Shown: positions 16,905-26,286 of the stretch, one piece after another
Layout of the letters: every line of letters begins with the position of its first letter
Numbering within the stretch: position 1 is the first letter of the stretch
Origin: Bacillota bacterium
GTDB lineage: Bacteria > Bacillota > Clostridia > Christensenellales > Borkfalkiaceae
Assembly: GCA_003343995.1 (NCBI GenBank)
Contig: QAKE01000018.1
Coordinates: 1 to 41,496, forward strand
Reading direction: 5' to 3'
DNA: 41,496 nt
Notes under the pieces: generated by a model
Database searches by the model: none
What the model was told of the DNA's origin: nothing
The model's input: only the letters and a program-made list of their open reading frames with translations
Program-made: the position numbers and the translations under genes

Positions 16905-19760
16905 TTATTTCGTCTTTTTCGATTTTTCTTTCGTTTTATCCTGCGTGATCAAAAATTTGTTGGCGATATTTTCCAACACGCCCGCAAGGGCGATGCAGAG
17001 GAGAATGACGCATCCCAAAAGCAGAATATGATGCCAGTAAAGATCTAAATTTCCCATCGAAACGAAGGAGAACATGGGAAGCCCTTGAACGACGGCGAAA
17101 ATGGAAATCCCCGTGAGTACGATGGCGATCGCAACGAATAACAGCGTTCTGAACGCGTTGAAGGGTTTGCACAATCTGTAAAGCATCACGAGCCCCGCAA
17201 AGTTCATCGCGTGTTCCATCATCGTATAGTAAATATCGTTGGGATAGTTTTCTATGCCGAGATGCGGCTGCAACAAGCCCTGCGCCAGCATAATGATGAG
17301 AACGCTGATCAGCATCAGCAACCCGCCCGGCAGGGATTTACAGATAACATAGTTGATAAACCGACCTTTCACGCGGCTGTCGTTCGCTTGAAACGACAAG
17401 AAGAAGGACGCCACGCCGATGATGACGAATTCGATCAGCATCATGTGGGAGGTGTTGAAAGGATATACCGCACCGGGGATCACGATGACGAAGAACGCCA
17501 GCAAGGTGATGAAAAAGGTTTTCATCAGATAAAGGGAGGCGGAGTTCTGAATATTGTTGATAACCCGTCTGCCTTCGTGTACGACTTTCGGCATGGATGC
17601 GAAATTATTATCCATCAAAACGATGTGGGAAACGTTTCTCGCCGCGTCGCTGCCGGAACCGACGGTGATCGCGCAGTTTGCTTCTTTCAAAGCGAGAATG
17701 TCGTTTACGCCGTCGCCCGTCATCGCCGCGTTATGTCCCGCGGCTTTGATCGCCCGCACCAAAATCGCCTTTTGTTCGGGGCTGACTCTGCCGAAAACGG
17801 TGTACTTGTTGGCGACGCTGATCACCTCGCTTTCGCTCAAGCCCTCCAAACTGATATATTTATCGGCGTTTTCCACGCCCGCGCGCCGAGCGACTTCCGA
17901 TACAGTGATGGGATTGTCGCCGGAAATAATTTTGATCTGTACGTCGTTTTGCTTGAACCAACGGATGGTCGATACCGCGTCCTCGCGAATATTGTCCGAA
18001 ATAGTGATGAGCGCGATCGCTTTCATGCTGGCGGGAAGCGTTTCGCCCACGATGCCCGCCTTGGAATAAGCGACGACGAGCACTCTTAAGCCCATAGACG
18101 CGTATTGTTTTACCATTTTTGCCACGTTGTCGGGCACTTCTTTCAACACGAATTCCGGCGCGCCGAACGCGTACGTTCCCGATTCGGCAAAGGTGACCGC
18201 GGAACATTTTCTGTCGGAGTTGAAGGGGAGGAGCTTTACCGGTTTCAACTTGTTGTTTCTGCCGAAATGATTGTTTAACGCTATGGAAGTCTGGTTGTTG
18301 TCGTCGAGGGCGGAGAGCATCGAACCCATCGCCTCGCTGATGGTGTCGGGAAAGCTGTTGCTTAAAATCAAGCAATCGCTTACCTTCATTCTTCCGTCGG
18401 TGATCGTTCCCGTTTTATCGAGGCACAATACATCGATCCGCGCGAGCATTTCCAACGAATACAGGTCCTGCACGAGCGTTTGATTGCGCGCCATGCGGAT
18501 TACGCCGACGGCGAGCGCCAAGCTCGTTAAAAGCATCATTCCCGCGGGGATCATGCCGATGATCACGGCGCTCGTTCCTTCTATGACCAATTTCCAGTCG
18601 TTGATGTTGTGCGCCAATTTGAAAAACATGCCGATGGCCATCGGAACGATGAGAAAACCGACGCAGGTGATGATGAGCTGCGTGGACCGCATCAGCTCGG
18701 AATGGGGCTTGCGGTACTTCTTCGCCTTTGCGGAGAGGATTTCCACATAATTCTCCTTTCCGACTTTGTTCGCCCTTGCGACGCAGTTGCCGCCGGTGAT
18801 GAAACTTCCCGCAAAGAGCTCGTCTCCGACGCTCTTTTTCACGGCGACCGATTCGCCCGTCAAAAGCGATTCGTTCACTTCCACGGTTCCTTCCTCGATG
18901 ATGGAATCGGTGGAAATCTGATTGCCCACGGTAAAATGCAGAATATCGTCCAAAACGATGTCGCCCGTGGATATTTCCGTAACCGCTCCGTTTCGCACGA
19001 CCTTTGCGGAGTGGCTGGAGAGGAGCGCCAACTTCTCGATGGAGAGTTTCGCGCGGATTTCCTGAATGATGCCGATGCCGATATTCGCTATATACACGAG
19101 GCAGAACATAAAGCGGTTCAGGCTCGCGCCGGCAACGATGAGCGCGACGGCGCAGATCAAACCGAGCAAGTTGAAAAAAGTGAAGATATTGCCGATAAAG
19201 ATGCTCGCGTACGATTTGGAATATTTATTTTCCACCTTGTTGACGAGGTCGTTTTCAAACCGCTCGGCAAGCTGTTCGTCGTTCAGTCCGACCGCCGGAT
19301 CGGGGTGATAGCGCGTGGCGCTCACCGCGGGCAGGGGATTGAACTTTTTCTTTTTCGGTTTTGCGGCTTTATCCTTTTTGGAAAATTTCTTTTTGATGGA
19401 TTTGAAAATGCTCATGAGAGGGGAGTTTTCTTTGTCGTCGTATTCGTAATAAGACGTCTGAGCGCTCTTTTCCTCGCATTCGCTTAAATCGAAAGAAAGC
19501 TGCTGCGGCGTTTCCTCGCCCGTTTCTTTCTCCGCTTTTACTTCCGTTTCTTTTTTTGGCGCCGATTTTGATTTCGCGCGTTGTTTCTTAAACAGGGTTT
19601 CCTCGTAAACAGCGCTTTCTTCTTCGTTTATTTCGAACGAAGTTTCGGTTTCCGCGGGCGCCGCCGCACTTGCGGCGGACTGCGAAACCTCCGCCGGCGC
19701 GGCGGGTTCTGCCGCAGACTGCTCTATCTCCGTCCGTTTGTTCCTTTTTTTCTCTGCCAT
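16905..19760 (-). CDS. P-type cation-transporting ATPase, CtpE-like, with long disordered N-terminus
   Basis: 951 residues. Residues 1-145 are a low-complexity tail: Ala/Glu/Pro-rich first, then a Lys-rich stretch (121-140). The pump follows: TGES (301-304, actuator), PAGM (405-408, membrane ion-site helix where relatives often have PEGL), DKTGT with phosphorylated D448, and GDGVND near residue 682. The region LALAVGVIRMARNQTLVQDL before DKTGT resembles mycobacterial CtpE, a calcium pump, more than heavy-metal pumps, and no heavy-metal CPx motif is seen. About ten membrane helices are visible. GGGAG lies upstream of the ATG. The gene starts 35 bases after leuS and is probably co-transcribed. 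The transported ion is inferred only. Confidence 0.88.
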   Translation of the reverse strand: MAEKKRNKRTEIEQSAAEPAAPAEVSQSAASAAAPAETETSFEINEEESAVYEETLFKKQRAKSKSAPKKETEVKAEKETGEETPQQLSFDLSECEEKSAQTSYYEYDDKENSPLMSIFKSIKKKFSKKDKAAKPKKKKFNPLPAVSATRYHPDPAVGLNDEQLAERFENDLVNKVENKYSKSYASIFIGNIFTFFNLLGLICAVALIVAGASLNRFMFCLVYIANIGIGIIQEIRAKLSIEKLALLSSHSAKVVRNGAVTEISTGDIVLDDILHFTVGNQISTDSIIEEGTVEVNESLLTGESVAVKKSVGDELFAGSFITGGNCVARANKVGKENYVEILSAKAKKYRKPHSELMRSTQLIITCVGFLIVPMAIGMFFKLAHNINDWKLVIEGTSAVIIGMIPAGMMLLTSLALAVGVIRMARNQTLVQDLYSLEMLARIDVLCLDKTGTITDGRMKVSDCLILSNSFPDTISEAMGSMLSALDDNNQTSIALNNHFGRNNKLKPVKLLPFNSDRKCSAVTFAESGTYAFGAPEFVLKEVPDNVAKMVKQYASMGLRVLVVAYSKAGIVGETLPASMKAIALITISDNIREDAVSTIRWFKQNDVQIKIISGDNPITVSEVARRAGVENADKYISLEGLSESEVISVANKYTVFGRVSPEQKAILVRAIKAAGHNAAMTGDGVNDILALKEANCAITVGSGSDAARNVSHIVLMDNNFASMPKVVHEGRRVINNIQNSASLYLMKTFFITLLAFFVIVIPGAVYPFNTSHMMLIEFVIIGVASFFLSFQANDSRVKGRFINYVICKSLPGGLLMLISVLIIMLAQGLLQPHLGIENYPNDIYYTMMEHAMNFAGLVMLYRLCKPFNAFRTLLFVAIAIVLTGISIFAVVQGLPMFSFVSMGNLDLYWHHILLLGCVILLCIALAGVLENIANKFLITQDKTKEKSKKTK

Positions 19761-19795
19761 AAATCTCCCGTCCTTATATTATCTTCCGTTTTTTA

Positions 19796-22222
19796 TTACA
19801 ATATGATGTTGATCAGTCTGTTCGGTATTACGATCAGTTTTTTGATTTCCTTGCCTTCCAGCATCGGCGCGATTTTTTCGTCGGCGAGGAGCAGGCTGCG
19901 TATTTCGTTTTCGTCTATCCCCGTGGGGATAACGATGCGCCCGCGCATTTTGCTGTTAAACTGCACCGCGACTTCCACTTCGTCTTTTACCAGCGCTTTT
20001 TCGTCGCAAACGGGATAGGGCGCGTAAAATACCGACTTTTTGTTGCCGAGCATCTCCCAAACTTCTTCGGCAAAATGCGGCGCGCAAGGGGCAAGCAGCG
20101 CGATAAAATCGCCGAAAGCCTCGCGGTAGAATTTTTTATTCTTCGTTTCCAGCGCGTCGTATTTGTAAAGCGCGTTCAAAAATTCCATCATGCGCGCGAT
20201 GGCGGTGTTGAAGGAGAATACCTCCATATCGCGGTCCACGCACTTGATCGTGTAATTGCGTACGTAATCGAGGTCTTTTTCCTCTTTGCCGTAATCGCCG
20301 CCCTTTTCCGGTTTGAGTTTGGAAATTTTATCGGCAAGGCGTTCGATTCTGTCCATAAACTTGCTGATCGCCTTGATGCCGTCGTCGCTCCACGGTCCGC
20401 CTTCCGTATAGGAAAAACCGAACATTAAGGTTAAACGGAACACGTCGGAACCGTATTGCTTGATATAATCGTCGGGGGAAATAACGTTGCCGCGCGACTT
20501 GCTCATGCGCATGCCGTCCGGACCTAAAATTACCCCTTGATGCACGAGGGATTTGAAGGGTTCGCTGAAATTGAGATAACCCATATCCCTGAGCGCTTTC
20601 GTGATGAAGCGCGAATATAAAAGGTGCATGCAGGCGTGTTCCGCGCCGCCGACGTATTTATCGACGGGCAGCATTTTGTTGATATATTCGGGGTTGAACG
20701 GTTCTTTTGCGTTGTTCGCGTCGGGATACCGCAGATAATACCAGCTCGAACATACGAAGGTGTCGAGCGTATCGGGATCGCGTTTCGCGTCGCCGCCGCA
20801 AATCGGGCATTTTACGTTCATAAACCCGTCGTGCTTTGCGAGGGGCGATTTGCCGTCCGGTTTGAATTCCACGTCGTAGGGGAGTTTAACCGGCAAATCC
20901 TTGTAGGGCACGGGAACGGCGCCGCACTTTTCGCAATGAATTACGGGAATGGGCGCGCCCCAATATCTCTGGCGGGAAACCAGCCAGTCGCGCAGGCGAT
21001 AGTTGATTTTATGCTCGCCTTTGTTCTGTTTGACAAGTTCGTTTACGATGGCTTTTTTCGCCTCGTCGGAAGTCAGTCCGTCGAATTTTTGCGAATTGAT
21101 GGTGATGCCGTACTGCGTGAACGGTAGCTGATCGTTTTCGCCGTCGCCTTTTACCACGCGGACGACGGGCAAATCGTATTTCTGCGCAAAGAGGAAATCC
21201 CTTTCGTCATGCGCGGGCACGCCCATAACCGCGCCCGTGCCGTAGGAGTACAATACGTAATCCGCCGCGAAAATGGGAACTTTTTTATTGTTGATGGGGT
21301 TTATCGCATACGCACCGATAAACACGCCCGTCTTTTCGCGCACGGTGGAAAGTCTGTCGATTTCCGACGCTTTGGACGTTTCGTAAACGTAGTTGTCCAC
21401 GGCGTCTTTTCTGTCCGCAGTCGTCAGTTTCGCAACCAACGGATGTTCGGGAGCGAGCGCGACGAAACTTACGCCGAAAAGCGTATCCGCGCGGGTGGTG
21501 AACACTTTGAATTTATCGCCGCTTTCCGCCGTAAATTCGATTTCTCCGCCGGTGGATTTGCCGATCCAGTTGCGTTGCATGGATTTGGTTTTTTCCGGCC
21601 AGTCGAGGTCGTTCAGCCCGCTGAGCAGCTCTTCCGCGTAATCGGTGATCTTGAAAAACCACTGTGTCAGATTTTTCTTCACGACCGCGGTGTGGCAGCG
21701 TTCGCACGCGCCGTCGACAACCTGTTCGTTGGCGAGAACGGTATTGCAGGAAGGACACCAGTTGACGGGCGCCTCCTTGCGGTAAGCGAGCCCTTTTTCA
21801 TAGAGTTTCAAAAAGAGCCACTGCGTCCATTTATAGTAATTTTCTTCGCACGTTTTGATTTCCGAGTTCCAGTCGAACATCGCGCCCATTTCGCGCAGGG
21901 TTTGTTCCATGTTCTCGATATTTTGTAGCGTGGAATCTTTCGGGTGAATGCCCGTTTTGATGGCGTAGTTTTCCGCAGGCAGTCCGAAGGCGTCAAAGCC
22001 CATGGGCTGAAACACTTCGAAACCCTTCATTTTTTTATAGCGCGCAAAACTGTCGGTAAGACCGTAGTTGTACCAGTGACCTACGTGCAGTTTCGCCGCG
22101 GAAGGGTAAGAAAACATTTCGAGACAATAATATTTCTTGTCGATATTTTTGGGATTAAAGTAGTTGATTTTCTCTTTTTCCCAAATTTCCTGCCATTTTT
22201 TTTCGATTTTAAAAACGTCCAT
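19796..22222 (-). CDS. leuS: Leucyl-tRNA synthetase
   Basis: 808 residues, normal length for bacterial LeuRS. The class I signatures are SYPSAAKLHVGHWYNY (HIGH-type HVGH) and RMSKSRGNVISPDDY (KMSKS-type). Zinc-ribbon cysteines (WCPSCNTVLANEQVVDGACERC) and an editing domain (about 220-420) are present. It charges tRNA-Leu. I choose the ATG at 22222, giving MDVFKIEKKWQEIWEKEK, because GGAGG lies ten bases upstream; the open frame continues 18 codons further but that part reaches the predicted transcription start. The leader is only about 50 bases, too short for a T-box. Confidence 0.98.
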   Translation of the reverse strand: MDVFKIEKKWQEIWEKEKINYFNPKNIDKKYYCLEMFSYPSAAKLHVGHWYNYGLTDSFARYKKMKGFEVFQPMGFDAFGLPAENYAIKTGIHPKDSTLQNIENMEQTLREMGAMFDWNSEIKTCEENYYKWTQWLFLKLYEKGLAYRKEAPVNWCPSCNTVLANEQVVDGACERCHTAVVKKNLTQWFFKITDYAEELLSGLNDLDWPEKTKSMQRNWIGKSTGGEIEFTAESGDKFKVFTTRADTLFGVSFVALAPEHPLVAKLTTADRKDAVDNYVYETSKASEIDRLSTVREKTGVFIGAYAINPINNKKVPIFAADYVLYSYGTGAVMGVPAHDERDFLFAQKYDLPVVRVVKGDGENDQLPFTQYGITINSQKFDGLTSDEAKKAIVNELVKQNKGEHKINYRLRDWLVSRQRYWGAPIPVIHCEKCGAVPVPYKDLPVKLPYDVEFKPDGKSPLAKHDGFMNVKCPICGGDAKRDPDTLDTFVCSSWYYLRYPDANNAKEPFNPEYINKMLPVDKYVGGAEHACMHLLYSRFITKALRDMGYLNFSEPFKSLVHQGVILGPDGMRMSKSRGNVISPDDYIKQYGSDVFRLTLMFGFSYTEGGPWSDDGIKAISKFMDRIERLADKISKLKPEKGGDYGKEEKDLDYVRNYTIKCVDRDMEVFSFNTAIARMMEFLNALYKYDALETKNKKFYREAFGDFIALLAPCAPHFAEEVWEMLGNKKSVFYAPYPVCDEKALVKDEVEVAVQFNSKMRGRIVIPTGIDENEIRSLLLADEKIAPMLEGKEIKKLIVIPNRLINIIL

Positions 22223-22281
22223 TCTTTGTAAGCCTCCAACAGCCAAGGATAAGTTCTCTTTTCTGAAAAATTTCAATATTT

Positions 22282-22310
22282 ATTATATAATATAATAAAA
22301 TCCGTGTCAA
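22282..22310 (-). promoter_or_regulatory. Consensus promoter of leuS
   Basis: On the minus strand a perfect TTGACA (22305-22310), 17 bases, and a perfect TATAAT (22282-22287). Transcription would begin near 22275, about 52 bases before the chosen leuS start. Confidence 0.88.
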
Positions 22311-22367
22311 GGTTTTAAGCCCGCGTAACGAAAATAAAAAATATAAGTAAATAATTAGCGGAATATC

Positions 22368-22396
22368 TTGCCAGCAAAGCAAAAAAATGATATACT
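22368..22396 (+). promoter_or_regulatory. Promoter of the galK operon
   Basis: TTGCCA (22368-22373), 17 bases, TATACT (22391-22396). The start point near 22403 leaves a leader of about 26 bases to galK. It is divergent from the leuS promoter; the two -35 boxes are about 57 bases apart. Confidence 0.75.
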
Positions 22397-22428
22397 GAAG
22401 TTAAAAAAATCGGGAGAAAATCAGAAAG

Positions 22429-23670
22429 ATGAAATACGGAAAAATTATAGAAAGCGCCAAAGACGCCGAATATAAATTTACCGCGCTTTACGGCGAAAAT
22501 TCGCTTGTTCAGCACGAACGCTACGATCGTTTGATCGATCGATTTAAAAAAGAATACGGCAAAGCCGGCTATATGGCGTCATCGAGCGGTCGGGTGGAAG
22601 TGATCGGCAACCACACCGACCATAACGGGGGAAAAGCCGTGGGGTGCGCTATCAGTTTGGATACCGCGGCGATGTTTTTACCCGTCGAAGGCGACGTAAT
22701 CACCGTAAAATCGGAAGGCTATCCCGACGTCGTTGTGGACGTAAATAACAATGCAGACGCGCCGAAAGGCTCCTCCGACGCGCTCGTTGCGGGGATCTGC
22801 GAAGGGTTTGTAAAGCGCGGCTATCGCGTCGGCGGATTTGTCGCCGTAACCACGAGCAACGTTTCGGGGGGCGCGGGCGTATCCAGCTCCGCGGCGTTTG
22901 AAATTTTAATCTGTGAAATTCTCGATTTTCTCTATAACGACGGAAAAATGAGCGAAAAGGAAAAGGTGTTTATTTCCCAGTACGCGGAAAGCGCGCGGTT
23001 CGGAAAACCGTGCGGACTGCTCGACCAGAGCGCCATCGCGTTCGGCGGGCTTACACTGCTCGATTTCGGCAAGGCGGGAGACGTTGAGCCGACGCATATC
23101 GAATGCGATCTCGCAGATTACACGCTCGTACTCATCGAAACGGGCGGTGATCACAAGCACCTCACGGGGGAATATGCTTCGATTACCGAAGAAATGGGCA
23201 AAGTGAGCGCGTTTTTCGGAAAAAAACGCTTGATAGAGGTTTCCGAAGAGGAATTTTACGATAAAATGCCCGAACTCAGAAAAGCGGTAAACGGCAGAGC
23301 CGTCGAGCGCGCGATACACTTTTTTGAAGAAAACAAACGGGTGGAAACGCTTGCCTCCGCGTTGAAGAAAAACGATTTTAACGGTTTTTTACAGGCGGTA
23401 AATCAATCGGGTATCAGTTCGCAGACGTTGCTGCAAAACGTATTTCCCGCGGGGGATACCGATCAGCCGATTCCCTTTGCACTGGCTGTGGCAAGGCGTT
23501 ATCTTGCGGGCGGCGCAAACCGCGTGCACGGCGGTGGATTTGCCGGCACGACGCTCAATATCGTTAAAAACGAAAATGTGGAAAAATTTGTTTGCGAAAT
23601 GAAAAAGATCTTCGGAAATAAATGCGTGCTCCCCTTGAAGGTTCGCACCGTGGGGGCGACGGTTTTATAA
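22429..23670 (+). CDS. galK: Galactokinase
   Basis: 413 residues, GHMP fold. The galactokinase signature is GRVEVIGNHTDHNGG (54-68), with NHTDH where many homologues have EHTDY. The ATP loop is SGGAGVSSSAAFEIL, and GGANRVHGGGFAGTTLNIV is the third GHMP motif. It phosphorylates alpha-D-galactose to galactose-1-phosphate in the Leloir pathway. CGGGAGAAAA lies upstream of the ATG. The mutarotase gene follows after six bases, but galT and galE are not in the window. Other GHMP sugar kinases are possible, though the length and signature favour galactokinase. Confidence 0.93.
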   Translation: MKYGKIIESAKDAEYKFTALYGENSLVQHERYDRLIDRFKKEYGKAGYMASSSGRVEVIGNHTDHNGGKAVGCAISLDTAAMFLPVEGDVITVKSEGYPDVVVDVNNNADAPKGSSDALVAGICEGFVKRGYRVGGFVAVTTSNVSGGAGVSSSAAFEILICEILDFLYNDGKMSEKEKVFISQYAESARFGKPCGLLDQSAIAFGGLTLLDFGKAGDVEPTHIECDLADYTLVLIETGGDHKHLTGEYASITEEMGKVSAFFGKKRLIEVSEEEFYDKMPELRKAVNGRAVERAIHFFEENKRVETLASALKKNDFNGFLQAVNQSGISSQTLLQNVFPAGDTDQPIPFALAVARRYLAGGANRVHGGGFAGTTLNIVKNENVEKFVCEMKKIFGNKCVLPLKVRTVGATVL

Positions 23671-23676
23671 AAAATT

Positions 23677-24714
23677 ATGGTTAAACTGATTGAAGAAAGA
23701 GATTTAAAAGAGGGAAAACTCCGTTGTTTCGAATTGAAAAACGAAAATGGAATGATTGCTGAAATCATCAATTACGGAGCGAGAATACATAGACTGATTA
23801 TGTCCGATATAAACGGCGTGAAACGCGACGTCGTCATCGGATTTCACGATATTGCGGAATATGTCGGTTCGGCGGATTATTTCAATGCGATCGTCGGCAG
23901 AGTGGCAAATCGTATCGGCGGCGCGGCGTTTACGCTGAACGGGAAAAATTATCCGCTTTTCAAAAACGACGGCAACAATCATCTGCACGGCGGGAAAGTC
24001 GGTTTCGATTCCGTGTTCTGGAATGCGGAAATCGACGGGGAAGATCTCGCGCTTTCCTACACTGCGGCGGATTTGGAAGAAGGGTATCCCGCCGAATTGT
24101 CCGTCGAGGTGAGATATCGGGTGACGGAAAACGACGAACTTTCGATTTCTTATCGGGCGCAGGCGAAGGAAGATACGCTTTGTTCTTTGACGAATCACGC
24201 GTATTTCAATTTATCGGGCGATTTCAATCAAACCGTTTTGGGCGAATGTCTGCGCATCAAAAGCGATTGCATCACCGCGATCGACAAAGAACTCATTCCC
24301 ACGGGGGAATTGTACGCCGTAAAAGACACCCCGCTCGATTTCAATTCGATGCGGGAAATCGGCGAGGAAATCGGTTACGACAACGAATTTTTGCGCATTG
24401 CGGGCGGCTATGATTTCAACTATGTACTGAAAAACGATAAAAAATCTTACGTCGCCAAAGCATTCGATCCGAAAACGTGTATCGAAATGGAAGTTTATAC
24501 CGACATGCTGTGCATGCAGTTTTATAGCGGAAATTTTTTGAACGGCACGAAAGGAAAGGCTGTTTTCAATAAAAACTGCGCTTTTTGCTTGGAAACGCAG
24601 TTATATCCCAACGCTTGCAACGTTTCCGCGTTTCCTTCGTCCGTGTTGAAAAAGGGCGAAATCTTTTCTTCGCAAACGAAATATAAATTTTCGCTGTTCC
24701 GTTCCGAATTTTAA
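23677..24714 (+). CDS. galM: Aldose 1-epimerase (galactose mutarotase)
   Basis: 345 residues, the usual size. Sugar-binding motifs are VGRVANRIGGAAF and NNHLHGG; the catalytic acid is probably H174 in LTNHAYFNL and the base E306 in CLETQLYPNA. It interconverts beta- and alpha-galactose, supplying the alpha form for the galactokinase encoded six bases upstream. No clear ribosome site precedes ATG 23677, which fits translational coupling with galK. It is a cytosolic protein without signal peptide. Confidence 0.95.
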   Translation: MVKLIEERDLKEGKLRCFELKNENGMIAEIINYGARIHRLIMSDINGVKRDVVIGFHDIAEYVGSADYFNAIVGRVANRIGGAAFTLNGKNYPLFKNDGNNHLHGGKVGFDSVFWNAEIDGEDLALSYTAADLEEGYPAELSVEVRYRVTENDELSISYRAQAKEDTLCSLTNHAYFNLSGDFNQTVLGECLRIKSDCITAIDKELIPTGELYAVKDTPLDFNSMREIGEEIGYDNEFLRIAGGYDFNYVLKNDKKSYVAKAFDPKTCIEMEVYTDMLCMQFYSGNFLNGTKGKAVFNKNCAFCLETQLYPNACNVSAFPSSVLKKGEIFSSQTKYKFSLFRSEF

Positions 24715-24760
24715 TACCCGATTGCCGTATATTCGCCGATAAAGCGCCGATACTGCTTTT

Positions 24761-25015
24761 ATGCGGTATGAAAAAATATATCTCGATATAACGGTGCGCT
24801 TTTCCTCGCAAGGCAAAATGTATCCGCTCGCCTTTGAATGGAACGGCAAAAGCGTGTGTATCGACAGGGTGACGGACGTTAAAAAAGCGCCGCCCGCGCA
24901 CACCGGATCGTTTCTCACGGAAAAATATACCTGTCTGGTTTGCGGGAAAGAAAGATTTTTTTATTTTGAAAGCCGTACGTCGCGCTGGTTTGTGGAGGCG
25001 CGATGCGCGGATTGA
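24761..25015 (+). CDS. Small Cys-containing protein encoded just upstream of dinB
   Basis: 84 residues with a predicted beta pattern: YLDITVRFSSQGKMYPLAFEWNG, CIDRVTDV, TCLVCGKERFFYF and SRWFVEARC. Cysteines are C33, C58, C61 and C82; the CxxC pair could bind metal with one of the others. The 'F.WnGk...i.rV...WFVE' layout resembles small proteins encoded beside Y-family polymerases (such as DUF6504 next to actinobacterial imuB), but that link is my inference. It ends 12 bases before the polymerase IV start. No strong ribosome site precedes the ATG, so the start is uncertain. Confidence 0.65.
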   Translation: MRYEKIYLDITVRFSSQGKMYPLAFEWNGKSVCIDRVTDVKKAPPAHTGSFLTEKYTCLVCGKERFFYFESRTSRWFVEARCAD

Positions 25016-25027
25016 GGGGGGGCGGCA

Positions 25028-26266
25028 TTGCGCACGATTTTGCATAGCGATTTGAATAATTTCTACGCGTCGGTGGAAACGCTGCGTCATCCCGAATTTC
25101 GCGATAAACCGCTCGCTGTTTTCGGCAGTATCGAGGACAGGCACGGTATCGTGCTCGCCAAAAATAACCTTGCGAAGGCTTTCGGCGTCAAAACGGGCGA
25201 CGTTTATTGGCAGGCAAAACAAAAGTGCCCCGATTTGCAGGAAGTGCAAGCGGATTTTTCCGCTTATTACGACGTTTCTTCGCAAATTTCCGAAATATAC
25301 GAGCAGTATACCGATAAAATCGAGCCTTTCGGCATAGACGAATGTTGGCTGGACGTGAGCGGTTGCGTCAAGTATTTCGGCGGGGGCAGAAAGATTGCGG
25401 AGTTGATTTCCGAAGAGATCAAGCGTAAATTCGGGCTGACGGTGAGCGTCGGCATAAGCTGGAATAAAATTTTCGCAAAACTCGGTTCGGATATGAAAAA
25501 GCCCGACGCCATAACGGAAATCACAAAGGAAAATTACCGAACGCTGATTTGGAAACTGCCTGCGGAAAATCTGTTGTACGTCGGCAGGGCGACAAAGGAA
25601 AAACTGAATAAATACAACATTTTCACCATCGGCGATATCGCCGCGGCGGATGAAAAATTTTTGTGCGACAAGTTGGGGAAATGGGGCGAGTATCTTTTCC
25701 GATACGCCAACGGTTTCGACGATTCGCCCGTGGCGCCGAAAAGCGCGGATAAAACCGTTAAATCGGTGGGGAACAGCTTGACGAGCTATCGGGATCTTAC
25801 GAATTTCGAAGAAGTCAAGCTGCTGTTGATTCTGCTCGGCGAATCGGTTGCCGCGCGCGTGCGGCAAGGGCATTACGGCAAAGCGCACACTGTAAAAGTG
25901 AGCGTTACCGACAGTTTTTTGGCGACGCACGGAAAGCAGGAGCGGCTCAGCGTGCCGATTAAGAACGCGAAGGAAATCTGCGAAAGAGCGTGCAGGCTTT
26001 TTTCGGAGTTTTACGATTGGTCCGCGCCCGTTCGCGCGGTGGGCGTTTCCGTATCCGATTTTGCAAACGAAGGGGAAGATTTGTTCGATTTTGCGCCGAG
26101 CGCGCAAAAAAACGAAAAGCTGGACGAAGCGGTCTATAAGTTGAAGGAAAAATACGGTCATAATTGCTTGCAGCGCGCGGAAATTTTGAAAGACAAGCGT
26201 TTTTTCGATATGGACGTAACGGGCGGGCATCTGGTTTTTTCCGACGATAAAAAAGATGAACGTTAA
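25028..26266 (+). CDS. dinB: DNA polymerase IV (Y-family translesion polymerase)
   Basis: 412 residues. The N-terminus MRTILHSDLNNFYASVE carries catalytic D8 and steric-gate Y13, and FGIDECWLDVSG carries the catalytic pair D104/E105. Palm, thumb and little-finger regions follow and the length is normal. It copies past damaged bases. I choose a TTG start at 25028: it gives the family-standard beginning and a GAGGGGGGG site lies about six bases upstream. The last residues are charged and no clear clamp-binding QxxLF was identified. It forms a gene pair with the small protein upstream; no LexA-type box was recognised. Confidence 0.95.
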   Translation: MRTILHSDLNNFYASVETLRHPEFRDKPLAVFGSIEDRHGIVLAKNNLAKAFGVKTGDVYWQAKQKCPDLQEVQADFSAYYDVSSQISEIYEQYTDKIEPFGIDECWLDVSGCVKYFGGGRKIAELISEEIKRKFGLTVSVGISWNKIFAKLGSDMKKPDAITEITKENYRTLIWKLPAENLLYVGRATKEKLNKYNIFTIGDIAAADEKFLCDKLGKWGEYLFRYANGFDDSPVAPKSADKTVKSVGNSLTSYRDLTNFEEVKLLLILLGESVAARVRQGHYGKAHTVKVSVTDSFLATHGKQERLSVPIKNAKEICERACRLFSEFYDWSAPVRAVGVSVSDFANEGEDLFDFAPSAQKNEKLDEAVYKLKEKYGHNCLQRAEILKDKRFFDMDVTGGHLVFSDDKKDER

Positions 26267-26286
26267 AAAAATAAGAGGTAAAAAGG

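Noticed and set aside
22223..22430. T-box riboswitch for leuS
   Set aside because: The consensus promoter leaves a leader of only about 52 bases with no AGGGTGG-type T-box core.
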